Assembly (NCBI GenBank): GCA_022823365.1
Contig: JAJDXG010000020.1
Location: 1 to 64,000, forward strand
From: Gemmatimonadota bacterium
Lineage (GTDB): Bacteria; Gemmatimonadota; Gemmatimonadetes; Longimicrobiales; Gaopeijiaceae
Length of the DNA: 64,000 nt
Reading direction: 5' to 3'
Under the pieces are notes generated by a model. That model did not search any database. It was not told the origin of the DNA and saw only the letters and a program-made list of their open reading frames with translations. How positions within the stretch are numbered: the first letter of the stretch is position 1; each line of letters opens with the position of its first letter. This document shows, piece by piece, positions 53,482 to 61,912 of the stretch. A program made the translations under genes and the position numbers.

Positions 53482-55541
53482 GCGCTTCGACCATCGAAAT
53501 GGACTCGCTGGACCATGTCGCCAACGAGGCGTTCCCCGGCTACCTGGTGCGCAAGGATCTGGTGCGGCGGTACGCTCGCCAGTACCCGGTCCCGACCTAC
53601 GTAGTCGAATTCCTCCTGGGCCGTTACTGCGCGAGCGTGGACGAAGACGAGATCAACGAGGGATTGGAGATCGTCAAGCGACAGCTCCAAGGGCGTACTG
53701 TGCGGCCCACGGAGCAGGAGGTCTTCAAGTGGCGGGCCCGTGAGCGAGGATCCGTCCGGCTAATTGACATCGTTCGGGCTCGGCTCGACGCGAAGAACGA
53801 CTGTTACATCGCCGAGCTTCCCAGTCTCGTGCTCAAGGACGCGCGTATCGCAGGACCACTCGTCACCAACAACCAGCGCATTCTTTCCGATGGCTTCTAC
53901 GCAGAGATCACGCTCGCATACGACGCGTTGATCGCGCAGGAGAAGAACGGCCGGCCCTTCAGCGTTGCGGCGCTGAGGCCCATTCAGATGTCGGATCCGA
54001 ACGTGCTCGACACCCTCGCTCGAGGCCGGCAAGCATTCACCACCTCGCAGTGGACCGACTTCCTTCTCCGTTCAACCGGTCTCGAGCCCGCAGCTCTCGA
54101 CGAACGCGCCCGGCGAGTGGCGCTACTGCGCCTAGTCCCATTCGTCGAAAGCAACTACAACCTCGTCGAGCTGGGTCCGCGCGGAACCGGAAAGAGTCAT
54201 GTATACCAGCAGATTTCGCCGTATTCCCATCTCCTTTCGGGTGGGAAGGCAACCGTCGCCAAGATGTTCGTCAACATGGCGAATGGACAGCGAGGTCTGG
54301 TCTGCCAGCACGATGTGGTCTGTTTCGACGAGGTCGCCGGCATCTCCTTCGACCAGAAGGACGGCGTCAACATCATGAAGGGATACATGGCCTCGGGAGA
54401 ATTCAGTCGAGGAAAGGAGAGCATCCGGGCTGAAGGGTCACTCGTGATGGTCGGCAACTTCGACGTCTCCGTTGAACAACAGCAGCGAGTGGCGCACCTC
54501 CTGAGTCCTCTTCCCAAGCAGATGCGCGACGACACCGCCTTCCACGACCGCATCCACGCCTACGCTCCGGGCTGGGATTTCCCCAAAGTCGATCCGCGCG
54601 AGCACCTTACGGACCATTTTGGACTGGTAAACGATTTCCTGAGCGCCTGCTGGACCCGGCTCCGGCACACCACACGCCTGCCGCTCCTCCAAAACCGGGT
54701 ATTCTTGGGTGGGGCGCTGTCCGGGCGGGACATCGAGGCCGTCCACAAGACCATCTCGGGACTCATCAAGCTGCTCTTCCCTGATCCAAAGATGGAAGTC
54801 GGCGACGACGATCTCGAATGGATGGTGCGGTTGGCGCTCGAATCCCGCCGGCGAGTGAAGGAGCAGCAGAAGCGGTGTCTCAAGGCTGAGTTCCGAAACA
54901 CGCACTTCTCGTTCACGCTGGGCGTGGACGGAATCGAGCAGTTCGTCTCGACGCCTGAGCTACGCAGCGACGAGGCGATCGAAACGGACCCACTGCCACC
55001 AGGCCAGGTATGGGCGATCGGTCCGGGTGTGGAAGGCACTGGACCGGGGCTCTACCGCATCGAGGCGGTGGTTGGTCCGGGAGCTGGAGGAGCCAAGATC
55101 CTCAACCATCCGGTACCGCCTGCGTTCCGGGAGAGCGTGAAGGTCGGAGAGCAGAATCTCTACACGGGCGCAAAGGCGCTCGTTGGCGATCGGGATGCGC
55201 GGGCCCACCAGTACACGGTTCAGATGCAGCCGCGGGATTCGGACAAGTCAGGGACGGGGCTGGGGTTGCCCGTATTGGCAGCGCTGGTTGGTGGATTGCT
55301 GGAGAGGAAGACGCGCGGCGGCGCGATCATCGTCGGAGCCCTGAATCTTGGAGGATCGCTGGAACAGACACCTGACCCCGTCGCCATGGCGGAGCTGGCT
55401 GTGGACAAGCAGGCGAGCGCGTTGCTGATGCCGGTGGGAGCGCGGCGAGAGCTGATGAAGCTCGATGACGATGTGTGGACGAAGGTGAACATCGAGTTCT
55501 ATCGGGACGCGCACGACGGGGTGTTCAAGTTGTTGGAGTGA
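53478..55541 (+). CDS. brxL: BREX Lon-like AAA+ protein BrxL
   Basis: A 687-residue protein with an N-terminal DNA-binding part (ASVDEDEINEGLEIVKRQL), the AAA+ core with Walker A ELGPRGTGKSH near residue 233 and Walker B VVCFDEVAGI near 280, a GNFDVSVEQQ sensor, and a C-terminal Lon-like domain with SGTGLGLPVLAALVGGLLE and GGAIIVGALNLGGSLE. BrxL is the last gene of type I BREX and assembles into DNA-binding rings. The catalytic PSAG of Lon is not obvious here, so protease activity is doubtful. Begins at ATG 53478 inside the pglZ stop. Confidence 0.92.
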   Translation: MSASTIEMDSLDHVANEAFPGYLVRKDLVRRYARQYPVPTYVVEFLLGRYCASVDEDEINEGLEIVKRQLQGRTVRPTEQEVFKWRARERGSVRLIDIVRARLDAKNDCYIAELPSLVLKDARIAGPLVTNNQRILSDGFYAEITLAYDALIAQEKNGRPFSVAALRPIQMSDPNVLDTLARGRQAFTTSQWTDFLLRSTGLEPAALDERARRVALLRLVPFVESNYNLVELGPRGTGKSHVYQQISPYSHLLSGGKATVAKMFVNMANGQRGLVCQHDVVCFDEVAGISFDQKDGVNIMKGYMASGEFSRGKESIRAEGSLVMVGNFDVSVEQQQRVAHLLSPLPKQMRDDTAFHDRIHAYAPGWDFPKVDPREHLTDHFGLVNDFLSACWTRLRHTTRLPLLQNRVFLGGALSGRDIEAVHKTISGLIKLLFPDPKMEVGDDDLEWMVRLALESRRRVKEQQKRCLKAEFRNTHFSFTLGVDGIEQFVSTPELRSDEAIETDPLPPGQVWAIGPGVEGTGPGLYRIEAVVGPGAGGAKILNHPVPPAFRESVKVGEQNLYTGAKALVGDRDARAHQYTVQMQPRDSDKSGTGLGLPVLAALVGGLLERKTRGGAIIVGALNLGGSLEQTPDPVAMAELAVDKQASALLMPVGARRELMKLDDDVWTKVNIEFYRDAHDGVFKLLE

Positions 55542-55665
55542 GACATCCTTAAGACGCCGATCAAAGTTCCTCCATGAGCGGGTTGACTCCGCACGGTGGA
55601 CCTACGAGATTTCTGGTGTTGCCCGAATATAAGCCGAATCGCACCTACACGCCGAGAACCAAAAG

Positions 55666-56613
55666 ATGCAGAGAGCCATTGCCCCGAGCACTCTAGAGAA
55701 ACAATTCAGCCGCTGGGCAAAGCCTCCCTCCAGGACCGAGCGCGAACGCTGCGAGAATGCGATCAGAGCGGTGCGGAATGCCATTGCGGGTAGTGACGCG
55801 CTTAGGAAGCGACAGCTGAAGGTCTTCCTTCAAGGTTCGTACCGCAACCGGGTTAACGTTCGGCAAGACAGCGATGTCGATGTGGGGATACTCTGCTACG
55901 ACACATTCATTCCAAGCTATCCGCCGGGGACAGATCACGCGACCTTCGGCGTGTCTCCCGCCACTTATCACTATCACCAATATAAGCACGATATTCATAT
56001 GGCTCTGGCTGCACATTTCGGGTCTAATGCAGTCCGCCGAGGCAACAAAGCATTCGACATTCAACAGAACAGCTACCGAGTCGAAGCAGACGTTGCGCCA
56101 TTTTTCGAACACCGTCACTATTGGATGAATCAATCTGCTTGGGGTTATTGGGGTGGTGTCGTGCTGAAGCCAGGTAGCGGCGGATTCATCTATAACTATC
56201 CTGAGCGACTGCTCGAGACCTGGCCAGACCTGAAGCTTCACTACGAGAGCGGCGTGTCAAAGAACAAGACTACCCACCTACGGTTCAAGGGCGGGGTTCG
56301 CATCTTGAAGAAGCTACGAAACCAAATGGATGAGGCGGGAATACTCGCCGCGCGGCCGGTCCCGGGATTTCTCGTAGAGTGTCTTGTTTTCAACACTCCG
56401 AATTCTTGCTTCGACCACCGCACATGGTACGAGCGCGTGTGGGCTATTCTGCATCATCTATATTGGAGCACGGTGAGCAACCAAGGCACCCCTGATTGGT
56501 ACGAAGTCAACGGGGTCAAACTGCTCTTTGCTCCCACGCAGCCGTGGACAAAACAGATAGCTCACGAATTCGTTTACGCCGCCCAAGATTACCTAGGAAT
56601 GCCGCGATTGTAA
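55666..56613 (+). CDS. CBASS CD-NTase (cyclic oligonucleotide synthase)
   Basis: A 315-residue nucleotidyltransferase of the cGAS/DncV-like superfamily. The active site reads LQGSYRNRVNVRQDSDVDVG with Gly57-Ser58 and Asp70/Asp72. The third Asp lies at 142 in VEADVAPFFE. On phage infection such enzymes make a cyclic di- or trinucleotide. Clade and product cannot be determined from sequence alone. The Cap15-like effector follows after one base, with no Cap2/Cap3 genes, so this is a type I CBASS. The gene begins 124 bases after brxL and has no strong promoter visible. Confidence 0.83.
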   Translation: MQRAIAPSTLEKQFSRWAKPPSRTERERCENAIRAVRNAIAGSDALRKRQLKVFLQGSYRNRVNVRQDSDVDVGILCYDTFIPSYPPGTDHATFGVSPATYHYHQYKHDIHMALAAHFGSNAVRRGNKAFDIQQNSYRVEADVAPFFEHRHYWMNQSAWGYWGGVVLKPGSGGFIYNYPERLLETWPDLKLHYESGVSKNKTTHLRFKGGVRILKKLRNQMDEAGILAARPVPGFLVECLVFNTPNSCFDHRTWYERVWAILHHLYWSTVSNQGTPDWYEVNGVKLLFAPTQPWTKQIAHEFVYAAQDYLGMPRL

Positions 56614-56614
56614 A

Positions 56615-57268
56615 ATGACGTTCAACCGACTCCATATTCTCTTCCTTGTCGCTTTCACAGCTCTCGTGTGGGCTGGATTTCTGGGCTTACAGGGAACGAC
56701 TCCGACTTGGGCCCATCTAAGGTCCTTCGCTGGCGTGGTCGGCCCACTCGCCTTACTTGGCCTCGCCTTGGACCGACGGCTCTGGTACCGACGCTTCCTA
56801 CATGGATGGCTAATCAAGCGCCCTGACCTGCGGGGTACATGGCGTGTCAAGCTTCAGTCAAGCTACGTTGACTCGAAGACCGGAAGCCCCATCCCGCCGA
56901 TCGTGTGTTATATGGGGATCGAGCAAACACTCTCGACGCTCCAGATGCACCTGATGACGCCCGAATCTGAGTCTTGGCTGGTCGCCAGCAACATCCGCCC
57001 TTCAAGGAGTGGACGGGGATATCAGGTCGCCGGCGTTTACACAAACGAACCCAAGATCCACCTGCGGAACCAGCGAATCAGTGAAGTACATCGGGGCGCC
57101 ATTTTCGTTGTCACTCACGGAGACAATCTTCGTCCCGACCGACTCACCGCCGAGTACTGGACGGATCGTGGCACGAATGGGAAGATGGACTTCCTGACTC
57201 GGGTGGATCAGGTATTCACTCGGTTTGAGGATGCTGACCGCTCCTTCGTTACCGAGGCTAAGTCCTGA
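56615..57268 (+). CDS. cap15: Cap15-like CBASS effector (two membrane helices plus beta-barrel)
   Basis: A 217-residue protein with two N-terminal membrane helices (about residues 7-26 and 38-58) and a soluble beta-rich domain beginning LRGTWRVKLQSSYVD. It continues MHLMTPESESWLVAS and YQVAGVYTNEPKIHLRN. This is the layout of Cap15 (S-2TM-beta) effectors, which bind a cyclic nucleotide and disrupt the inner membrane, killing the infected cell. ATG at 56615, one base past the CD-NTase stop. The call rests on topology, the G-x-W start and position. Confidence 0.75.
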   Translation: MTFNRLHILFLVAFTALVWAGFLGLQGTTPTWAHLRSFAGVVGPLALLGLALDRRLWYRRFLHGWLIKRPDLRGTWRVKLQSSYVDSKTGSPIPPIVCYMGIEQTLSTLQMHLMTPESESWLVASNIRPSRSGRGYQVAGVYTNEPKIHLRNQRISEVHRGAIFVVTHGDNLRPDRLTAEYWTDRGTNGKMDFLTRVDQVFTRFEDADRSFVTEAKS

Positions 57269-57522
57269 GGTATCAACTTTAAGGAGAACGTGCATGACTC
57301 GTAAGCCGCGTTCTCTTGAAGGCCAGTAGCGGTTCTCGTAACTGGATTCTGAGATCTGGCACTGCAGCCCTTTTCTGTCGGTTCGGCTTGAGGCCGTGGT
57401 CAGCTTGTGGTCAAGGAACGGGAGCTTCGTCTTCGGTTTGAGTCCGGGGCAGATGCCGGGGATTCAGTCCGCTCTTTCTCAGGCTGGAGGTACTCTCCTT
57501 CCCCCTCATTGCCGCAGTCAGG

Positions 57523-58005
57523 ATGTTCGCGGCGGAGGCCATCAAGCAACTCCTGGCCCAGATCACCGCTGCGCCTCGCCACTGCGACGGCCGTGAGCGG
57601 CCGAAGGGTCTACTACGCCACCCTGCGACTACCTCGAGGAGGCCCAAGCCGCGGGGCACTTCAGCCAGCGCCTCCAGACTCCGCACTCACCTGGCGCTCC
57701 TAGTCGTCGAAGAAATCGGCTACCTCCGCGTCACCCGCGGTGGCGCCATTCTCTTCTTCCAACTCATCAACCGGCGCCACAAGCACGTCCTCGACGGTGC
57801 CCACCTCCGGGGCGAGATTCTGCACGACGAGGTCATGGCGGCCGCGCTGCTCGACCGGCTGCTCCACCGCTGCCATATCGTCAAAATCCGCGGCAACAGC
57901 TACCGGCTGCGACGCCACATGGAACTCTACCAAAGCCATCCCAGCCGACCGCGTCCCGGGCCCTCCCCGCAGGATTATGCGCAGAGCGAGGAAACGGAAT
58001 CATGA
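57523..58005 (+). pseudogene. istB: Degenerate IstB-type IS21 helper ATPase
   Basis: Recognisable IstB pieces occur in different frames. LRLATATAVSGRRVYYATL is in one frame near 57570-57640. Then LALLVVEEIGYL and VTRGGAILFFQLINRR, followed by LHDEVMAAALLDRLLHRCHIV and IRGNSYRLRRHMELYQSH, lie in the frame ending at 58005. The frameshifts and a missing stretch between the INRR and HDEV blocks show it is not functional. No istA transposase is seen. The preceding 254 bases (57269-57522) hold nothing I can assign. Confidence 0.8.
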
Positions 58006-58072
58006 TCACCGCCCGAGCCCCCTAGGCAGCCCCCGCGCCGAATCGCTGCTCCCTCCGCGGAGGCTGCCCGAG

Positions 58073-58106
58073 AGTGTGCAGTTTTCGTTGGCCAGAAAGT
58101 GTGCAC
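58073..58106. repeat. Possible IS21 right-end repeats
   Basis: AGTGTGCA at 58073-58080 and AGTGTGCAC at 58098-58106 are separated by TTTTCGTTGGCC-type sequence, like the multiple terminal repeats of IS21-family ends. They lie just after the istB relic. From here to the promoter at 58349 I see no gene or other element that I can identify. Confidence 0.4.
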
Positions 58107-58348
58107 TCCGCGTTCTCCTCCAGTCAGAGGGCCATTTGCAGCAACCTTTTACAGAGGCTTGCCGCATACGGGTCCGCCAGCGCAGGTAGCACCGGCATCC
58201 GGTTGCCCCAACCGGAGACTCCACGCGTTTCGCGGCTTCGGCATGAGCTCCGGCGGTCCGTGTGGAGGGAACGGAGGGCGACGGGCGTCCGGGGCGCTTG
58301 GGGTGTGCACGTTGCCATCAACCCCGAAGGGAAGGACATCTGCGCGAG

Positions 58349-58377
58349 TTGACTACGTGTCAAGGATAGCGTAAAAT
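58349..58377 (+). promoter_or_regulatory. Strong sigma70-type promoter for the three-gene cassette
   Basis: TTGACT (58349-58354) and TAAAAT (58372-58377) are 17 bases apart, an almost consensus promoter. AGGAGG (58407-58412) follows nine bases before the ATG at 58422. This is the clearest promoter and ribosome site in the window. Confidence 0.7.
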
Positions 58378-58421
58378 GCCAACCGTTTTAGCAAGAACGA
58401 TCCTCTAGGAGGTTGGGCACG

Positions 58422-58784
58422 ATGCCAGAGCTGGAACCCACGACGGCGGGCGAGGGGACACCCGTCTTGACGATACGGTCGCACGACGGGCGGCGCTTGC
58501 CTCCTATCGTGGCTCACGGAGCATGGGGTAGCGTTTCTCCTAGGGAAGTGGTTGCTCATCTCTATGTAGAGTACCACAGGATCCCATCAACGTTAGAAGT
58601 AGCGGATGATGGCCACGTACTCGTGTCGAGCCAAGAAGTGGAGGAAGTTACCAGGGAGATCGTAGCAACCCTTCTGGTGTCCGCAGATGCCGCTGAACAT
58701 ATAGCTGGGGTGCTTACACGCGCTGCGTCCGCACTGAGGGAAGCCACTGCGGCTTCAACCAAAGAGGAGGGTGAAGAGGAATGA
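58422..58784 (+). CDS. DUF3467-like small protein, first gene of an unknown cassette
   Basis: A 120-residue acidic protein. The central strand-helix pattern (HGAWGSVSPREVVAHLYVEY, then IVATLLVSADAAEHIAGVL) resembles DUF3467, a short family of unknown function. The C terminus (STKEEGEEE) is charged. AGGAGG lies nine bases before the ATG and a strong promoter is just upstream. The stop codon overlaps the next ATG (ATGA at 58781). The function is not known; a small regulatory or antitoxin partner is possible. Confidence 0.62.
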   Translation: MPELEPTTAGEGTPVLTIRSHDGRRLPPIVAHGAWGSVSPREVVAHLYVEYHRIPSTLEVADDGHVLVSSQEVEEVTREIVATLLVSADAAEHIAGVLTRAASALREATAASTKEEGEEE

Positions 58785-59533
58785 CGGAACTCGCTCCTAC
58801 ACGGAGAAGCGGAACCAAGGAGCTATGGCTTGACCCTCCACATTTTGAGGTCAAATCATGGCGGCAAGGCCCCCTTTCTCAACCGCATGGCGGGGACTCG
58901 GGATCGACCAGCCGGCATTTGCCCGCCCGCTACTCGGATCCAATCTTGCCGCAGGTGCACGGATGGGGAATCACTGCCTATTTTTCCGATCCTGTTCATC
59001 GTCCCAAGACCTATTGGGCCCATAGCGATAGGTCTCCAAACCTAATAGCCGTTGACCACCTTGGTCATACGGCGATCAGCACCCACAAGTCATTCGGACA
59101 TGATGATATTTCAGGCCGAGTTTACAAGGAATACCAAGTAGTTGCTGACTCAATGGCTTCTCGTTCTCCTATTCTGGCGGAAAGCATCACCAATAACATC
59201 AGGGAGTTTGTCGAGCGCAATCTGAATTTTGCTTCGGTCGGGCATCAAGTGCTTCAAGAGAACCTTCGGTACATGCTTTTTTCGTCATCTTATGTGATCG
59301 TGGACGGCGAATGGTGCACTTGGCGAGAGGATGAGACGCTCGGTGTCGTTATCAAGCGGGAGCCTTGGAGTTTGTTGGGGACGGGTCCGACCGTGAAAGA
59401 TGCCATCTTCGACTTCCGGCGCGAAGCCGCAGAAATCGCTACCGTTATGCAACATGACGGGTTGGATGAACTCACTGATGAAGCGCGGCGGATGCGGGAT
59501 TTCGTCCTACGGTATCTACCTGAGAATGGGTAA
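58781..59533 (+). CDS. Uncharacterised 250-residue protein, second gene of the cassette
   Basis: I do not recognise this protein. It is soluble, with a Pro/Gly-rich first 70 residues (HLPARYSDPILPQVHGWG), a middle segment VKEYQVVADSM-like helix (written VYKEYQVVADSMASRSPI in the sequence), EFVERNLNFASVGHQVLQ, and a C-terminal helix pair (IFDFRREAAEIATVMQHD). No signal peptide or membrane helix is present. The ATG at 58781 overlaps the first gene's stop and its own stop overlaps the third gene by 8 bases. The tight coupling suggests the three proteins work together. Confidence 0.68.
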   Translation: MTELAPTRRSGTKELWLDPPHFEVKSWRQGPLSQPHGGDSGSTSRHLPARYSDPILPQVHGWGITAYFSDPVHRPKTYWAHSDRSPNLIAVDHLGHTAISTHKSFGHDDISGRVYKEYQVVADSMASRSPILAESITNNIREFVERNLNFASVGHQVLQENLRYMLFSSSYVIVDGEWCTWREDETLGVVIKREPWSLLGTGPTVKDAIFDFRREAAEIATVMQHDGLDELTDEARRMRDFVLRYLPENG

Positions 59534-59861
59534 GACCTATTCTCGCTCCGATATTTCAAAGAGACTCAAGCGTAAGGGATTCGTGGGTACTGACAACGAC
59601 CACGAGTACCTCAGCTTCTGCCTCGACGGAAGGAAGACACATATCAGGACGAAGGTGTCTCACGGAGGTGGCGGGAGGAACATCTCTGTTGACCTCCTCA
59701 AGAAGATGGCTGAGCAGTGCGCGTTGAGCATTCAGGACTTCCGTAACCTGTTGGAATGCCCTCTTGACGAGGAAGAATACGGACAACGCGTAAGGCAAAA
59801 GCTGAAAACTCAGCGACTTCCTTGGCATCGCGGTATACGCCTGCCCCCACTACGAGATTAG
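59526..59861 (+). CDS. HicA-like basic protein, third gene of the cassette
   Basis: A 111-residue basic protein. SRSDISKRLKRKGFVGTDND, then HEYLSFCLDGRKTHIRTKVSH, matches the helix-strand-strand layout of HicA-type double-stranded-RNA-binding toxins (R-x-L-K-x-x-G-F, H-x-x-x, T-x-x-x-H). It is longer at the C terminus (LLECPLDEEEYG). The catalytic His of HicA could be the one in TKVSHGGG or NDHEY. This is distant similarity, so toxin activity is a hypothesis. ATG at 59526 overlaps the preceding gene. Confidence 0.58.
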   Translation: MGKTYSRSDISKRLKRKGFVGTDNDHEYLSFCLDGRKTHIRTKVSHGGGGRNISVDLLKKMAEQCALSIQDFRNLLECPLDEEEYGQRVRQKLKTQRLPWHRGIRLPPLRD

Positions 59862-60271
59862 CTGAAACCACGTGTGGGGCTCTACCGACCTGTCACGTAT
59901 CGGCGAGCTGATCGGCGCTGTGGCTCATCCGCAAGGAATACAGGAACCACGTGGTGCCCATAGCGTCAAGATGATCGGATTCCGTCTCTCCCTGTCTGGG
60001 CGGTGTTCCGATGGGTTGTCCTTAGACGGCAAGCCTAAAGTGTCGATCCGGCGAGCACGCAATCCCGGCGCGCCGCAGGGCATGCAGATCCGTGAGCGGG
60101 CGCTCGTTGAGTTGGAGGTGACCGTCTCGAACGCTGTCCACGAATTGCTTAACAACCCCCGCCACACTGGTTCCCACGACCCCGTCCTACCTACATTCTT
60201 GCCGCCGTTTCTCTTACAGCCCGAGAGCGTCCGCCCTCAACAACAGCAACCATCACCAACCAGAACCCCCC
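59862..60271. other. Intergenic stretch of 410 bases without a convincing gene
   Basis: A GTG frame at 59872 runs 142 codons but overlaps the DUF2235 start and has no ribosome site or recognisable motif, so I do not call it. No tRNA, terminator or attachment site is evident. It may mark the right end of the defence island, since GC rises again afterwards. Confidence 0.4.
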
Positions 60272-61240
60272 ATGCCAAAGAACATCGTCGTGTGCTGTGA
60301 CGGCACGGGCAACGAATACGGCCCCAACAACACCAACGTCGTGAAGCTTTACGAGGCGATCGTTCGCGACACGGACCAGGTCGCCTTCTACGATCCGGGC
60401 GTCGGCACCTTCAGCTTTCTCGGCAGGACGCTCGGACGGCGGGTGGGCCGCACGCTGGGGAAGGCGTTCGGCGCCGGGCTCCAGCAGAACATAGAGGATG
60501 CCTATCGGTTCCTCATGGACCGGTACGAGCCGGGGGACAGGCTGTATCTGTTCGGCTTCAGCCGCGGCGCGTTCACCGTGCGCGCGCTGGCCGGGATGCT
60601 GAACCTGTGCGGCCTGCTGCAGAGGGGCAGCCTCAACCTGGTGCCGTACGCGTCCAGGATCTACAACGACCGCGCGCGTCACGCGATGGCGCCCGGGTTC
60701 AAGCGGACCTATTGCCACGACTGCCGCCCACACCTCATCGGCGTGTGGGACACAGTCGGCTCGATGGGCTGGTTCTGGGGCCGGAAGTTCTTCGATTCAA
60801 CGCTGAACCACGATGTGAAGTACGGCTACCACGCGGTCTCCATCGACGAACAGCGCAAGAAGTTCCCGGCCAACATGTGGCGCGAGGACGTCAAGGCCGA
60901 TCACCAGACGATCGAGCAGGTCTGGTTCGCCGGCGTCCACTCCGATGTCGGCGGCTGGTATCGCGATGCCGGCCTCTCCAACATCGCACTGGAATGGATG
61001 CTGGACAGGGCGCGGGCCCGGGGCTTGCGCCTGAGACCGCACTGGCGCCGCAGGCTCTCACCCGATCCCGCGGGTCGCCTCCACGTCTCGAGAACCGGCT
61101 TCTGGCGGCTGTGGAGGCCGGCGCCGCGAGCCATCCCCGAAGGTGCGCTCATCCACGGGAGCGTGCTGGCGCGCATGGACGATCCCGCGCTGGGGTACGC
61201 GCCCGCCAACCTGCCCGGCGCGCATACGGTTGTGGAATAG
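60272..61240 (+). CDS. DUF2235 alpha/beta-hydrolase (Tle1-like phospholipase fold)
   Basis: A 322-residue protein. It starts KNIVVCCDGTGNEYG, typical of DUF2235, and has the nucleophile elbow LFGFSRGAFTVRALAG with Ser97 and the C-terminal HSDVGGWYRDAGLSNIAL carrying the catalytic Asp/His region. The family includes T6SS lipase effectors and housekeeping hydrolases. No secretion genes are nearby, so its role is open. ATG at 60272; converges on the secreted protein at 61270. Confidence 0.85.
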   Translation: MPKNIVVCCDGTGNEYGPNNTNVVKLYEAIVRDTDQVAFYDPGVGTFSFLGRTLGRRVGRTLGKAFGAGLQQNIEDAYRFLMDRYEPGDRLYLFGFSRGAFTVRALAGMLNLCGLLQRGSLNLVPYASRIYNDRARHAMAPGFKRTYCHDCRPHLIGVWDTVGSMGWFWGRKFFDSTLNHDVKYGYHAVSIDEQRKKFPANMWREDVKADHQTIEQVWFAGVHSDVGGWYRDAGLSNIALEWMLDRARARGLRLRPHWRRRLSPDPAGRLHVSRTGFWRLWRPAPRAIPEGALIHGSVLARMDDPALGYAPANLPGAHTVVE

Positions 61241-61269
61241 GGGCTTCGGCGGGCGGGACTACGGCATCG

Positions 61270-61746
61270 TCATTGATCTGTTCCTCGCAGCCGCACGTTC
61301 ACGGCGAACTCCAGCTGGCGGTGCGCATTGGGCCGGATCGCGAATCCGGTTTCGAGCCCCCGCCCCTCGCGCAGTGCTGCGTTCCTGTCTCGGGCCGTAC
61401 GGCGCGCCGACACCACGCCCCACACCGTGCCGGCGAAATAGCCCGCAACGCCGGCCGCCAGCCACCCGATGTCACCATCCTCAGTGCTGCAGAAAATGAT
61501 GCAGGCATCACGATTGGAGATGGCCACGGCTGCACTCGCGAGCCGGACGAGGGTGGGGAACTGGCCCCGCGTCCAGTCGCCGGCGTATGCGTGGCCGGCC
61601 AGGGGGACGAAGAGTTCGAGCCCCGCCGCGCCCCACTCCGAACGTAGAGGCAACGCCCCGTCGTCGGCCGGAAGCTGGGCGGCAACGGGACCGGTCGCGA
61701 GGGTCAGGAGAACGGTCGCGAGTATGGGGGTCATGTATCGGTTCAT
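61270..61746 (-). CDS. Small secreted protein of unknown function
   Basis: A 158-residue protein. NRYMTPILATVLLTLATGPVAAQ is a clear signal peptide with an AxA cleavage site. The mature part has a hydrophobic segment GWLAAGVAGYFAGTVWGVV and ends with RPNAHRQLEFAVNVRL, a final strand like those of outer-membrane proteins. I cannot assign it to a family. The ATG at 61746 was chosen because it gives the signal peptide; an upstream in-frame start would add 36 residues without support. Confidence 0.6.
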   Translation of the reverse strand: MNRYMTPILATVLLTLATGPVAAQLPADDGALPLRSEWGAAGLELFVPLAGHAYAGDWTRGQFPTLVRLASAAVAISNRDACIIFCSTEDGDIGWLAAGVAGYFAGTVWGVVSARRTARDRNAALREGRGLETGFAIRPNAHRQLEFAVNVRLRGTDQ

Positions 61747-61819
61747 CGGTATGCCTAACCGGAGCGGGATGCCTGACTGGAGCCAGGTAATCACGTTAAA
61801 GTGGGAATGAGCCCCCAGC

Positions 61820-61847
61820 GTCCCCCTTTGGGGGGACCCCTGAGGGG
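61820..61847. repeat. Two adjacent G/C hairpins
   Basis: GTCCCCC (61820-61826) and GGGGGAC (61831-61837) flank a TTTG loop, followed directly by CCCC-TGA-GGGG (61837-61847). They lie after the LuxR-type gene's stop on its transcript, but have no T-run. A transcript-stabilising or termination role is possible. Confidence 0.4.
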
Positions 61848-61912
61848 CGAACATCCGGATTGGCCGTGGGCTTGCCTGGGTTGCCGAGCGGGATTTCCGT
61901 CGGCGGGAACAC

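Noticed and set aside
57523..58005. Treating the IstB frame as an intact gene
   Set aside because: IstB motifs are split between frames and a block is missing; no istA partner is present.
58107..58348. Possible gene or further transposon end between the IS21 relic and the cassette
   Set aside because: Short frames on both strands show no family motif, and no second set of terminal repeats could be found by eye.
59872..60300. 142-codon frame beginning at GTG 59872
   Set aside because: No ribosome site or motif, and it overlaps the start of the DUF2235 gene.
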